A DNA stretch of 64,000 nucleotides, from assembly GCA_038373885.1 (NCBI GenBank), contig JAWZYV010019608.1, positions 310,001 to 374,000 of the forward strand, written 5' to 3'. This document shows positions 12,801-26,641 of this stretch, one piece after another. Numbering within the stretch: position 1 is the first letter of the stretch; each line of letters begins with the position of its first letter. A program made the position numbers and the translations under genes. The notes below the pieces were generated by a model, which was given only the letters and a program-made list of their open reading frames with translations, was not told the DNA's origin and searched no databases. This stretch comes from Cheiracanthium punctorium (lineage: Eukaryota > Arthropoda > Arachnida > Araneae > Cheiracanthiidae).

Positions 12801-15800
12801 AGGCTCATTAAATACAGGCAGGGCTGTCATAAAATCTCTCTTGATGTGGAACTGTGGCTATTCTATTCAGTCAAGATAAGATTTCAGGAAAAGCTTTTCA
12901 GATGTCTGAGCTCAAAATTCTGTCAACAGTAGCAGTTACAAGTACAGAAACTTGAAATTTTCGAATAGCAATGACCATTTTTTCTCAGCACATGCAAAAA
13001 CCCTAAACAGCTTAGGGCCGTATTCACCAAACTTTAAACCCTGGAGTTAACCCAGCAAAGCGAGCTACTTCAAGGGTTAGTGAGAAAATGGTATTCACAA
13101 CTCCAAAATCAGGGGTTACCCCAAGAATTGACCCTGACTCCAGGTGCAGATTCTAACCCCGCAAAATCGGAGGGTTGACTCGGGGTTATAAATGGCGGAT
13201 ACGAGGGTTGTTTTTTATAGGTTTGGAAAATCCCAAATATTTCCTAATACTTGAATATTTTGTGCTTTAACAGATGGAAACTGCTGTGAAAACCACCCAT
13301 CAAGCTATAAAAGCCGCCAAAAGTGATAAAAAATCTTTGTACAATGTTTCCAAAAACTCTCGAGAATGACTGTACTTTTTTTGCCGTAGAGACTGCAGGC
13401 GCCATCTGTCGGACTTATCTTGGTTTGCTTTTCCATTCCCTCTCTTTTCTGATTTGAACGCTTTTTTATTCTTAATTATTTTTTGTGTTGAAAATAAGTA
13501 AGTAAATTCTGATCTTTCCTATTTATTTTCTTGTCTCTATTGTTCCACAGATGAGAGGCGATTTGGCCAGAGCACTGTGGATCTACTACGTCCGCGCTTT
13601 TTTTTTTTTTTTTTGTAAGAAGAGGCGGGATAAAAATATTTACATTGAAGAGATTAATCATTTATGTGTAAAGGATGAAAAAAAAAAGTGTTGTTGAGGG
13701 GTTAAACATTTTTGTCTGATTGTAATGTACTGTACTTGGGAATAGCGAATTAACAATTTTTCACACAAATGTGAGAAAAAAAAACAATATGTTTCAGTAT
13801 CATAGAATTTTTTAAAGACGTACATATTCTATGTATAATATATAAAGTATCTCAAAAAGAAAAACATCAAAACTGCATAAATTAATTTTTGTGTGTTAAA
13901 AAATATGAAAATTCCTAAATTTGAAAAAAGTATAACAGACATGAAATTTTATTTATAAAAAATATTGGATGTAATTTTGTATTAAATGTTTAATCAGTCT
14001 AATGTTTTTTAATTAATTTTCACATTTTAATGCGCAGTTTGCATAAAAACAAATTAAATATCATGAAGGAAGAGTGTGTGGTGGGAGCTGGGTTCGATCT
14101 CCCGAACATTAAACCTAGTTCACCCCCTTCATGGAATCATTACTCTGACCAATCACAGACGAGCTTTCAAAGCTGGCTGAGACAACTCCAGAGTCAAGTA
14201 ACCCTGGGCGGAAATAAGTTTGTGAATACAGTTTCCGAGTTGTCTCCGAGTCAAACCGGCAATGCAGGTTTCCCAACTCTCGGATGATGGCGGGCTACTC
14301 ACAGTTTGGTGAATACGGCCCTTATAGTCCTTTAGTATAGTAACATAGTCCCTTATATACTTATATTTAGTATAGTAACATAGGCCCTTATAGTATAGTA
14401 ACATAGTCCTTTTTTTCTATCATAGTTTGAACATTTTTTCAATTTACGTTGCCAACTTATCTCTAATAGATAAAGAGTCAATGTGTGTTGCCACCTTTTT
14501 GGAACACCCTGTATATAAATTTGAGGGAAATTATTAATATATCAACATTATATTAGTTATAAAATGCTTTTCCTTTGTTTAACAGTATCCTAAACAAGGT
14601 GTCTATTTAAAGCAAACTGATCGGTGCTTTAAATATTTTTGTAACTTACCTTAAGTTTGCTTTTTTCATGAGAATATTTTGTATTTTATTCTTAATAATA
14701 CAGAGACAAAAAGACAAAAACAAAACAACAAAAAAAAACTTTAATTTATTGCATGTATGTAAAGTTGAATGGTGTTTTATAAGATATTTGTGTTTTCCAA
14801 TTGCAGGAACTAACAGAAAACTTACTAGAAGTATCTCAAAATGTTCATGGAAAGAAGGTATTAATTTACCTTCTTAACCCTCGTGATTCTCATTTTTTTC
14901 ACCCAGATGTAATTAATATCTTAAAGACTGGAGATAATAATGAAAATAGGTAATTTCTTTTATCTCAGCTATAAATCTGATGTTTTAAATTTATCCTTAT
15001 TTTGTCAATGATTGTATATGTGAAAATTTTTTCTTATAATTTTAATGTGTTATATCCTACTTTCATACATTTTTTTCAGTATAAAAATCTCGTCTTTTTT
15101 ATGTTAATTTATACATTAATGTTGAAATATTTATTAAAAGAAATTACTTAAGTAGTATGTTAGATAAATAGTTCAGCTTTTAATTTATATCATACATCAG
15201 GTCAGGGCTCGAAGTAAGCTGCGGCAATCGAAATAGGCTGCATGGCAAGTTTAGCTGCGAGTATTTAAAACTTTATTCGAATGTTTCTTTCTATCTTAGA
15301 TACATTTTTAGGATATACAGTAAAACTTGTGTTGAACGACCCCGTATTTAACGACCACCTGGTCTTGTTGACCATGTCTTAGCGGTCCTGAGTACCATAT
15401 AATTATAAATAATGACATATAATTATAAATTATGATTTATTTTCTTTATTGAACGACCACCTGCCTGACGCGACTAACGACAACTATGTATAAGAAACAA
15501 ATTTGTTTAAAATTCTATTTTAACGACCTTGAATTCTTTAAAAAAAATTTATTTTCCCCTAGTTGAGTAAGTTTGTTGTTCGGATGATCAGCAATCACGT
15601 CAGTATGATGAAAATGAAAGTTGACTTTTGTTTAGTTGAGTTGTAACAGAGCTTCCAGTCACTAAATAATCCATGGAGTCACTGAACGCAGTTACTTGTG
15701 TTACTGCTTCTTGGAGGATATTTATTGAAAATAGAATTTTATGCATTTAGACATTACAGTGAATCATTCAGCACAATTTCTTCTTTTAAAACATGTCTTC

Positions 15801-18800
15801 GAAAAATAATTCCATCACAAAATCTGCGCACCATAGGAAAATATTACACCGAGAATGACGTCACTGTTTCAACCAATGATCAATGCTGATACTGGCGAGA
15901 GCTAAGCACGTAAAATTCAACACAGAGCCTGTGTTTATGTTTACAACGTGATTTTTTCTCAGAAACGAAATTACGATAGCTATCACAAGGAATATTATTT
16001 CATATTAATTGCTTTCTTTGTTTTTTATTTTAATTTTTAATAACTATGGAAACCAGTAAACGTTCTCGAAAATTCCTGATATTGAAAGAAAAAAATGAGG
16101 TTATCAGTCTGAATAAGTCAGGAATGAGTGCTTAGTCACTTTCGACTTAAAATTTTGTCAAAATGTATCATATTACCTGAATTCAAAGACCAACCCTCCT
16201 TAAAAACCCCATTTTCTTGGTCCCACTGGTGGTCTTTAAAAACAGGTTTCACTTTCACTGTATATAGAACTGCAGAATATTTGCCCCCCCCCCCCAAAAA
16301 AAAAGTAAAGATTTCTTTTATTCATTTATTTTTTTTGTGCTTAATTGCATTATTAATTCAATTTAAGTAGTTTTTAAAGTAGTTTAATTGTAGTTTTCTA
16401 AGTGAAAAAACTAGAATTGTGTAAATTGTCCGTTGTTAAGAAAACTTAAGATTTTGCCCTGAGCCGGATACATACTGCCAGCCAACTTGCAGCATTTTTT
16501 GCCGCAAGCTTCAAAATTTTATTTCAAGCTCTGGAGGAGGTACTGCCATCTATTGAATGGTAGCATTATTAGAAAGGTACACCTTATTTTGTTTCCAATG
16601 CACTTAGCTCGTGATAATCAGATGACCAGTGTTAAATTTTTCATGTTTTTTAGTGACAGGATATTTTGTGCTTGTGTTGTAAAAATAATGAATGAAAAAT
16701 TTATGAAGATGCTGCAACAGTGACACAGTTGCTAAATATTATTTTTTAAAATGACAGTAAGAAATGTGTGAATGTATTTATCAAATGTTTCAGATATTGT
16801 ATTGATTTTAATGGAATCAGTTTTGAATAAATATTAATTTGAAAATATAATGTAATTGCTTGTTTAAAAAAAAATCAGTTATTTATCTAACATAGTGTGT
16901 GTTGCAATCAAAAATTAAAACCATTCTTATTTCTTTAATTTCATTAGTAAAAAAGACCCAGAAAGACGTCAACAAGAGTTAAAGATGGCCATAGCAAAAC
17001 CTTTAACTAAGCTCATTGTAAATAATATTGCTGATTTGTACAGGATTAATTCATTTTGTCATCTTACAGTATACATATTAAAACACATTTTTGGTAAGTA
17101 ATGACTGTATTTATTTTGTTAAACCTTTTACAGTGGTGTATACTATCTTGGAAAGTACTTAAAATTAATTATTAATTAAATTGCACAGAAAATTATGCTC
17201 TGGCATTCCAGTTTCAATCTTTTTTCATCCTTCATGCGAATGTCATTTTTTTTTTCTTTAGCATTCCTTTGTTTAAATCTCCAATGCGGTAGGCTTAAAA
17301 ATAGACCCCAAATTTTTGAAGTTAAATACCCTAACAATTTTTGAAGTTATGAAGTAATTTATGAAGTTAAATACCCTAACAATTTTTGCAAGTTAAAGCT
17401 GATATATATATATATATAGAGAGAGAGAGAATATAATATAGCAGAACGAAAATTAAGAACTTTGTCAAATAACAAATATAGGTATCTCACATAAATATTA
17501 CATTATTTATGGATACTATTTTTCTCTTTCCTAATGAATTTCCTAAGTTCCTAATGAATTTTAACCTTTAAACACCAGATTTTTGTGTGAGAATTTATTT
17601 GGTGTCATTGATTAAAATTAATCGGAAGTGCTTAAAATGCATATATAATGTTGACAAATCTTTAATGGCAGTTAAAATATACAAGTTTACAAAGTTGTTT
17701 CCCCCAGTCCTCAGATTTAATGCCATGTAATGTTCAGCTTTTTTATGTTAGAGCACTTACATGCCTGAAAATTAAATCTCCTAATTTTCTGACATTTAAG
17801 TGTTACTGATTCAAATATTAATATTTTTCTAGTCAGGAAGAATTTCAGCAATTGGGGTATATTTGGCTCAATAATTAACAGATTTGTACTTTTTAAATTA
17901 CATACTATAAAAATTGGGTGCAAAATCTTTTAATTGGAATGTTTGTCATTGACAGACATAAAAATTAAAACTTTTGTGGATTTTAAGACATCTAAAAATT
18001 TACTATGTAATGGTGGTCCCAAGATCTTGGGTAAGATTTTGAATGTTTGGCCACTGTTCATTTGGTAATGCTTGTATGTATGTAAGGAAATATTGAGATT
18101 TTACATATTTTGTGATTGGCAAAAGCTCAGAAATAATTTGCCAAATTCCAAAAGTAGCATAATTGTGTGGTGTGGTTCCAATTTGGAACACCACAATTAA
18201 ATTTCACAGTTAAAAAAACAAATCAGTAATGCGTTGTTTTGAATGATGAAATAACCCAGGATCTAGCTTGCCGCCCAAGTGTATGTGTTGGCAAAGCAAA
18301 GAGAACTAAAAGATGGGATTGAAACATTTTATTTGACCTATTAGCATATTAAACATAGATAAAAAATTTTAAACACATCATGCAGTACCATGATCTTCTC
18401 CAAACTTTAAGAATGACTCAACAGCATTTTCCCATTTTTCAGTAATGACAAAATAAAGAAATTTTACTCAGAGTTAGGCAGGATTCAAATTAGGTCACAA
18501 AGCAGGCTTTAAATCAATTGCATATGTTTTGGTCAAATCATCACATAATCCGGCAATGTTCAATTAAACAGGACTAGCAATTCATACACATACATTTAAA
18601 AAAAAAAATCAAGATCAAATTTTAACCCCTGGGTACCCATGGTTGCAAACCAAAATTTTAACAATTAGGTCATTAAGGTAAAATTAAACTTTCACATCAA
18701 ATCCAAAGTCATTGAATAGACAGTCATTGCAAAAAGGTAATAAATCGTCATACATATTATATGCAAATTACAGCAGTACGCTTGACACATAATCTCAATC

Positions 18801-21364
18801 CCATTTTAGTAATTTTTTTGACATGATCGACGGACTTAACAATGCATTAAAAAAAGGGGGGGTTGACATATTAAAAGGGTCTAAGAAAGGTAAATGCAAA
18901 AATAAAAAAAAGAATAAAAAGGTGTTACATGACACGCCTCCCAAGAGCTTAATGATCTGCAGCTAAACAAAAGATTTTCTTGGCATTAGATGAGCTTACT
19001 ACGTCGATCCACGAGCCCGGTGACCGAAAATGTCCCTTCGTTGTTGGTAGGGCCTCTCTCACAAACATAGCAAAATGGAAAAATTTATCTCACCAGACGT
19101 TGGAGCAACATCCTTCATGATTCGCATGGGGGGGAGGGGGGGGGGCTCGAATGGCATCTGCAGGCTGGCCTTAAAAGACGTGCTGACAGCAGTAAGTTGC
19201 CGGATCCTCACGCCGAAGTTCCCATATTGCCTCGAGATCCTGCGCTGGGATCGGTGATGAAAGGGAGCACCACTAATTCATGCAGATCAAAGCTGGGTAG
19301 ATGAATCGACGAGGGCGCATTAAAGATAAATTATGTTAAGTACGTCGATCACAGGGCACAATTAGTGCCCACGCCTCTATGCTATCTTAGCATGAGCCGT
19401 TTCACTGCATCGCCATTTTGGTATGGCCGATCAAAAAAGAACAAGCACGAGTTTAACCACCGAACATCTTGAAGTGCCCAGCCTAAACTGAATGAAAAAT
19501 TGCGCACTTGCCTCCATCACCGCACCGGAGCCCCCCCCCCCCCTCAGCCAATCAGAGCCGATAGTGCACCCCAAGTCATTCTGGGATAGTTCGGCCTGGA
19601 CTGCAAACGGGGGAAAAAGAATGTTCTCGAATAATTTCGGAGGAAAAGCGCGGGAAAGATTAGCGTCATCTCCGAGATCTGATGCAACTGGCAGGCCATA
19701 TGATGCAATAGCATGAAATCGTAAGCAAAACTTAAAAGATGAAAAATTATTGAAAATTCACAGGGAGACGCCTAACCAGAGAAATAAAGTAATAAAATAA
19801 GGAAAAAGCAGGATTACGGGAAGTTACGAAAATTAATTTAAAATAAAAAATCCCATCAAAACAACTTTAATGAAAAGGGAGGTATGAAGTATAGCCACTA
19901 TATTTCAAAGTGCTGATTACCCACAGAATGGCAATTAAAAGGTAAACATTAATTTTAAACACCCTGAAGGCGAAAAACGGCTGGTGAAGAGAAAATTTAA
20001 TCACAAAAAAAGTAAACAAAAGAGAAAAGTTTACACTGCCAAAACAAAATAAATAATTAACAGCCCCCCAAAAGTAAGAAATTACACAGTGGTTATTTAA
20101 ATTTTTAACCAGAAAGATCCCAAATTACCAAAACGTCCTGGGCAGAGGTAAATTAAATTAATCATTCACCAAAGAAAAGTGATAATATAGTGACAACACC
20201 ACAATTGTGAATATGTTTTAAAAAGCTCTTTTTAAGTAAGATAATATATATAACTACCTAACGTACTTGGGGAGAAAAAATATGAACAAAAAATTTAATG
20301 TTGTATTTGTGATGTAAACAAGCAATTTTAAAATTGCAATATCCTGTAAGGAAGTTGCCTAGTTTGAAACCAGGTCGCACCTGCCGACCTAACCGTTTGG
20401 AGTTTTCCGTGGTTTCCTCTGAAACTTACCATGAATATGAGTTAGGACCCCTTAAAAAGACCCCGACGGAGGGCACCCCACCGGTAGACCTAGATCCCAC
20501 ATGTAGATAATTGGCCTTCATCCCAGGTCAATTTTCTGGTTTTTCTTTTTCAAATAAAAGTACTTCATATTTTAAGTAATTAATAAATTGTTTTTAAAAT
20601 TAACTTATGTATATTGCTGCATAAAATTGTTTTAAAACACTTTTTTAATTGATTTAGTATTGGGGGAGAAAAAATGTACATTATAATAAGTCTTTGTAAT
20701 TTTATTGGTTAAGCTTGATTCAAGCTTTATTCTTTAAATTGATACAAGTTCAAACTGTAAATGTGCAAAGTATATTCTTGGTCTCAAGTAAATAGTATTG
20801 GTTTAAAGGTAGTTTCCGAGAACATGGCTGTTTGGTGTAGCAGAACAAATTAGCATTTATCTGTGAAGAAAAAATTTTGTGCCTATCGCATTGTTGCCGA
20901 TTTTCAGGCATAGTCACTCAAGGAGGATTCATAATTTTTATTCTAACTTCACTGCACTAAAAAGTCTTTTACTTTAATTTTAAAATAAAGCATTCTATCA
21001 AACAATTAAAATTTTCTTTTATATGCATAGTTTTTAAAATCTGTTTCCATGACATAAGTTGAGATGCAGATGTGAAATTTTTAGGCTAGTTTATTGCTTT
21101 CAGTAGTAATTTTAAACCACTGTCTTAGTTGTAACTTAAAATCATTTGTAGTTTCTCATTGCATCCCCCAAATCTGGTATTATTTTCATTCAGTTAATTA
21201 ATTAGTCTAAGCATATTACCTGTTTTGAGTAATAGTACAACAATATAGGTATTAAAGCAATAAATAGATATATTGTTATTTTGTGAGGACTAAAACAGCA
21301 ATGCTTATTTACTGAGTTTATTAATCTTTGATTTTTTTGTTACTGTAGAATGTTTATTAAACTT

Positions 21365-21411
<47 letters not shown>

Positions 21412-24400
21412 ATATACATGCACACACATCTTGTAGATTGATCTCTTGATGTTTGCATGTTATTGCTCTTGCAGGTGACAAGACAGAAGCTTATGCGTCT
21501 ATTGCTAAATTAGCTTCTGAACCTTATACAACAGAAAACAAGAATGTGCATATCATTGAATATGCAGGCTCGAACTTCATGTTGAAGCAGCTCATCTTGA
21601 ATGATGCTGCACCATTTGCAGGAGGATCGTGTGCAGATTCTGGTAAATACTGTGTGACTTTGTGAGATTAAAACTGTAAAGAATCAAATTAAAAACTAGG
21701 GAATGCAATCCTGGGCTGTTTTTTGTCTTGCGAGATTTCGGGATTGACATTTCATTTAGCTAAGGCTGCATTTCAACATAGAAAAGTTTTTAAAAAAAGT
21801 AAGATTTTAAGCACTATGAAGCTATAATAATAATAATTAATCTTATGAGATAACTTACAGAAATATGAAAATTATAATCATGGTTTTCAGAATGATATAC
21901 TAAATTATGTCTTAAGATATTAGTTATGTTAGTTGCTAAAAATCGGGACTTTACAGAAAAGTACAATTTATAAATACATTCACATACTTACGCTATTTTC
22001 TTAGTTGCTGAAAAAAGAACGTACAAAATTGAACCAATCCAATGAATCATTTCCTAGTCTAGATTTAACTTTAGTAAACTAATTGAAAGTGTGAATTAAA
22101 AATTAAAATGAAAACTTTTATAATTAATTCTTGACTATTCGCTAAGAGATAAATTAGTATAAAATATTTCAGTTCATTTGGGACTGGGAAGTTTGCGAAA
22201 AATTTAGATTATACGATGTTTAGATTTAGATATTTGATCTACACTCTTTTTAGAAGATAATTTAAAAAAAAAATACATTAAATTAAAATTTTTAATTATT
22301 GATTCGCTTATTGTTAGATAAGAGACATGATTATTCAAAAATTTTTGGTCTATTGATTGGGAAAGCGGCGTGAAATTTTAATAAAAAATAATTTATTTCA
22401 CAGTATCAATCCTGCGGGATTAGGATCGTAATCCCGCCGGACTAGTCCCACAAATATTTGTGCGGGATCCCGCAGGATCCTGTTCCCGCGGGATCGGGAT
22501 TGCATTCTCTATTAAAAACCTTTACAGACGTGCCAAGTCTCACGATTTTTCATTCTGTTTTGAGCCTCAGGATTTTTCTTCATTTTCTCGGGCTTTTTAA
22601 GAATTTATTAAAAAGTTGAAACTTTCCTCAATTTTCTTAATCAAGTTTTTGAAATCAGTTATAAAAAATTAGATATTAACACTAAAACTACCATAAGCAG
22701 TCAAATGACCGATTATGAACTTTTGTATAAAAGATGCACATAAAATCTTATCATTTTTGCACATTTGATTTCATCACTTTTTCTATTAATTATATACAGT
22801 TGATATCCTACTATTTTTTTTATTTTGTTGTTTTTTGAGTTATATTTGTCGTATATCGTTATCTACCACAACTGGTCATTTGACCAGTTGTGGTAGAAAT
22901 TTGACCAGTTGCTATGGTAGAAATAGGTATTTATTAAATGTTGGTATGCTTAGTGTTAAAAATTTTATTGTTATAAGTTATTTACATATCATATTTAGGT
23001 ATGACTAGTTTACCCCTGTGTATTTTGATTGATGTTTTGTATTTTTCTTTAGCAGATATTTGAAATTGAATTTATTTAACATAATTTATTTAATATAACT
23101 TAGCACTATCCTATTACTTAAGTTTATATGGGCGTGTATGGCATTTAAAAAAGAAACTACTCTGAAGCACCATTTATGTTTTTCAAGGGACGAGGGAGAA
23201 AACATATAAATGAGAAAAATGTATAAAAGAAATTCTCAAAAGTACATACATTTTTGTAATAACATTAAAAAGCCACATTTAAATCAAAATACTGTATCTT
23301 ATATTACTGCATGAAAATGAAATACACAATAGGTATGTAATACTATAAGTTTTATTCTGAATTTAATGAACAGCTAGTACTTGTATTCATACTCATTCCG
23401 CATATACAAAATATTTTGTGATTTTGGGCTGTATGGGTGTGTGGGAATGCACAGAAAAAAGTTTGTTGTACATAGTTAAAAGTGCCCGTATAACATTATC
23501 ATTTAAATTGCCGGATATTATATTCTTGCATAAAACTAAAACCTGTCAAAGCTTCTTGAAAATTTGTATCACACAGTTTCTCTCCTCTTCGTTTCTAAAA
23601 AAAAAAAAAAAGTATGAATGAAGTTTTCGATTTCAGAAAAACGTATAAATGAAATAATTTCACATTAAAATCCAATGGATTTCGCCGGGACCATTCAGAA
23701 AAGCGTTTAAGTGATAAAAATTTATAAACGGTGTTTCAGTGTATGTCTATCGATTTATACATCCATTTAAACCTGAAAATAGATGCATAAAAGATCTCAA
23801 GCATTTTGATTTTGTAAAGTTGGCACATCTGCCTTTAGAATTCAGTATAAATTGAAAATGTGTTGTTTTAAAGCATTATTGATAATTTAATGTACAACTT
23901 AGCTCTATCCTCTTACTTAAGTTTATATGGATGCACATGACATTTAAAAATGAAACTACAGTGAAGCACCGTTTATACATTTTTTAAGGGACTAGGAGGA
24001 AAAACCTATAAACGAGAAAATGTATAAACTCCTATGTTGAATAAACTCATGTACATGCCAAATTTTGCATTATTAGCTTTAAACGTATAAATGAGAAAAC
24101 TTATAAATGAATATGTTAAATGAACACCTGTGTTAAATAAACTCATGTACATGCCAAATTTTGTGTTATTAGCTTTTGCGGTTTTAGCTAAATGAAATAT
24201 TGACATGAAAAAATAACATTACTTTCTGCTCTTCCTAATATAAGCTATGTCTCTTTAGATCTTTTATAAAAATAAATGCTAAATCAAGTCTTGTTCCTAT
24301 TGTTTAATACAGACAAATCTTGTTAGTGTATCTCTCAGGGCCACTCAAAAATAACTTCTTAAGCAGAGTTTATATTAAATATAAAACGAAATTCTAGTCT

Positions 24401-26604
24401 GCCTATAATTAATTTACATTATAATCTATATAAATCGTAAAATAAGAATTTAAATTAATAAAAGGGATGACAAATTAAGGAAATTATAGCAGCTATATAG
24501 TACTTATAATTCAGCTGTACAATCTGCCATCGCAAGGACGTCAAAATAAAGAATACTCCACTCCTGGATATATTCCTAAAGTTTGTTGATGAGGCAACAA
24601 TCTTTGTAAGGAAAAGTGCTGTGAGGAGTGCTCAACAAAAATTAAGTGCTTTTGTAGATAACCTAGACAAAGAAATGGGACCGTGTTTGTATATTACACG
24701 CTTAAAACTGACATCTTAGCAGAGTGGTTGAAAAAATAGTGATGTAATATGAAGAGTGACGTCTTGTCCAAGTGGTAACTTGGTTTGACTGCATTATTTT
24801 ACTCATTTATGTTTTTGTAACATTCAGTTTAAAATTTAGTCATGTTTAGTCAAATATTTTCTTTTTTTTAGATACCTTTAGTTACGTCCTTGTCCATACA
24901 GTGCCTGATGGCATCATGAAAACTTGGTTTCATTGTAATAGAGGAGCTTTCTTATTAGTTAGGTAAGTCTACTTCACCTTTCCTACCTCACGTTATTTTA
25001 CGATGTCACCTCACCACCCAAGTTATGTTTTCCCACATATGGAAGTTTAAAAATAGATTATTTAAATATAGTGAGTGGGTTTTATAATAATTGCATCTTT
25101 AAAAAAAAAAAATTAGAATGTTTTAAAAATATTTGTTTTTGTGAATACAGTTCCTTCCCGCTTTTACAACACATCATAGTAAAACTCATATGGCCAATTA
25201 AGTGGCTGTCCTTAGTTATCAGAAATTTAAACGAAATAGGTAATACATGGTACTCGACACTTGAGTTACTGACGATGTCTTCATGAGGACTATATAAATT
25301 GACAGTAAACCTAGTATACATTAATAAATATTAAAGCAGTTGTAATAAGTAGCTTTTCATTAACCAAATATACGGTAAAACCTCAGTACAACGATACTTA
25401 AGGAACTGAATAAAATGATCATTCTAGAGGGATCTATCGTTATATCAAATAGAGATTATATTGTATTGGAATTTCGAGGGACTGCAAAATTTTAGCATTA
25501 TTAATGTAACGAATATCATTATAGTGAGGTTTTACTGTACTACATAGTACATACCAGAAGTAACTTTTGCAATACTAAAAGGACACTAAAAATTTTATTT
25601 TTCAGTTTGATTTATCAAGAAAGTTATCTAATGTCCTTTGCTTCATATTTTTTATTGACTTATCCATGGCTGCCTCTGATCTCAAGTAGAGGCTTTCAGA
25701 AAACCAGTTTCTCCTATGGGATTTTGCATACAAGCAAAGTTTCCCTCCTTCGCCACTACAAAACTAGTCTCTGATTCTTCCAAAATTTGATTATACAATG
25801 CTTTTAAAGGAGCGGAGGCTCTTTTAAAAAGGCAAATTAAGATAAATAATATAGAAATTTCAACACTTCTTTATTTTTTAATGTACTATCTCAATCTATA
25901 TTCCAGCTCTCAATATCTGCTGGAAACAATCAGAATATTTTAAGTAATAAAAAGTGACTGTACTGACTTACTAGAGATAGGGGAAGGGGAATTAATGGGT
26001 CCTCAATTTCTATTATTTTGTTTGAGAGGGCAAGTTAACAGTAAATATCTAGGCTAAAATAATAAATAAAAATATCTTGGTTAAATATAGGGTTGTTAGA
26101 TTAGACAGCATTTTACATAACTCACAACCTATAGAAAGATAAGGGGACAAACATTCTTTAATCATGTTATATGTCTAGAAAACTTCCCAAAACTGACGAC
26201 TCGTTAGATCAACAGCCTTGCAAGTAGGCCAGAACACTTGATCTTCACACTTTGCTTGTCTACCATTTTCAATGGTCATGACGCCCCCCCCCCCAAAAAA
26301 AAAAAAGGAGCTTATCGGGCTTCCTCTACCTGAAGAGATGGGGGATCGGAGGCAGCCATTCCATAGTGTTGGGTGACTTTCCTTACCTTTCCATACTAAT
26401 GAACTTAGCACACATATTTAATGATAAAAATGGACTGCCATCATTGCCTTCTTGCATGAAAAATCTTCTCTGTTAATAGAGTTTCCTGCCTCTCTTATGC
26501 ATAGTTTTTCGAGCACTTCAGTGTTTTCAAACACTACAATGAGTTTCCACTGTGTGCACAGGACAAATTCATTGGAAAATAGGGAGAATAGGGGGGGGGG
26601 GGAA

Positions 26605-26641
<37 letters not shown>

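Larger units (their letters stand above)
17094..21474 (+). other. Large PUM3 intron with LTR-like block, SINE and microsatellite
   Basis: Contents in order: TA/GA microsatellite (17401-17431); AT-rich text; a GC-richer stretch at 18.92-19.74 kb; a SINE near 20.35-20.52 kb; (TG)n at 21371-21411. The 12-mer AACACCACAATT occurs at 18187-18198 and 20195-20206, but I could not prove it to be a target duplication. Confidence 0.5.

Noticed and set aside
18187..20206. 12-bp direct repeat AACACCACAATT as target duplication of a 2-kb element
   Set aside because: The sequences just inside the repeats show neither inverted ends nor LTR signatures.
26611..26638. Long homopolymer runs (also near 2657, 8371, 9828, 16278, 40988, 62705)
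   Set aside because: Scattered mononucleotide tracts typical of AT-rich eukaryotic DNA and prone to sequencing error; no functional claim is justified.
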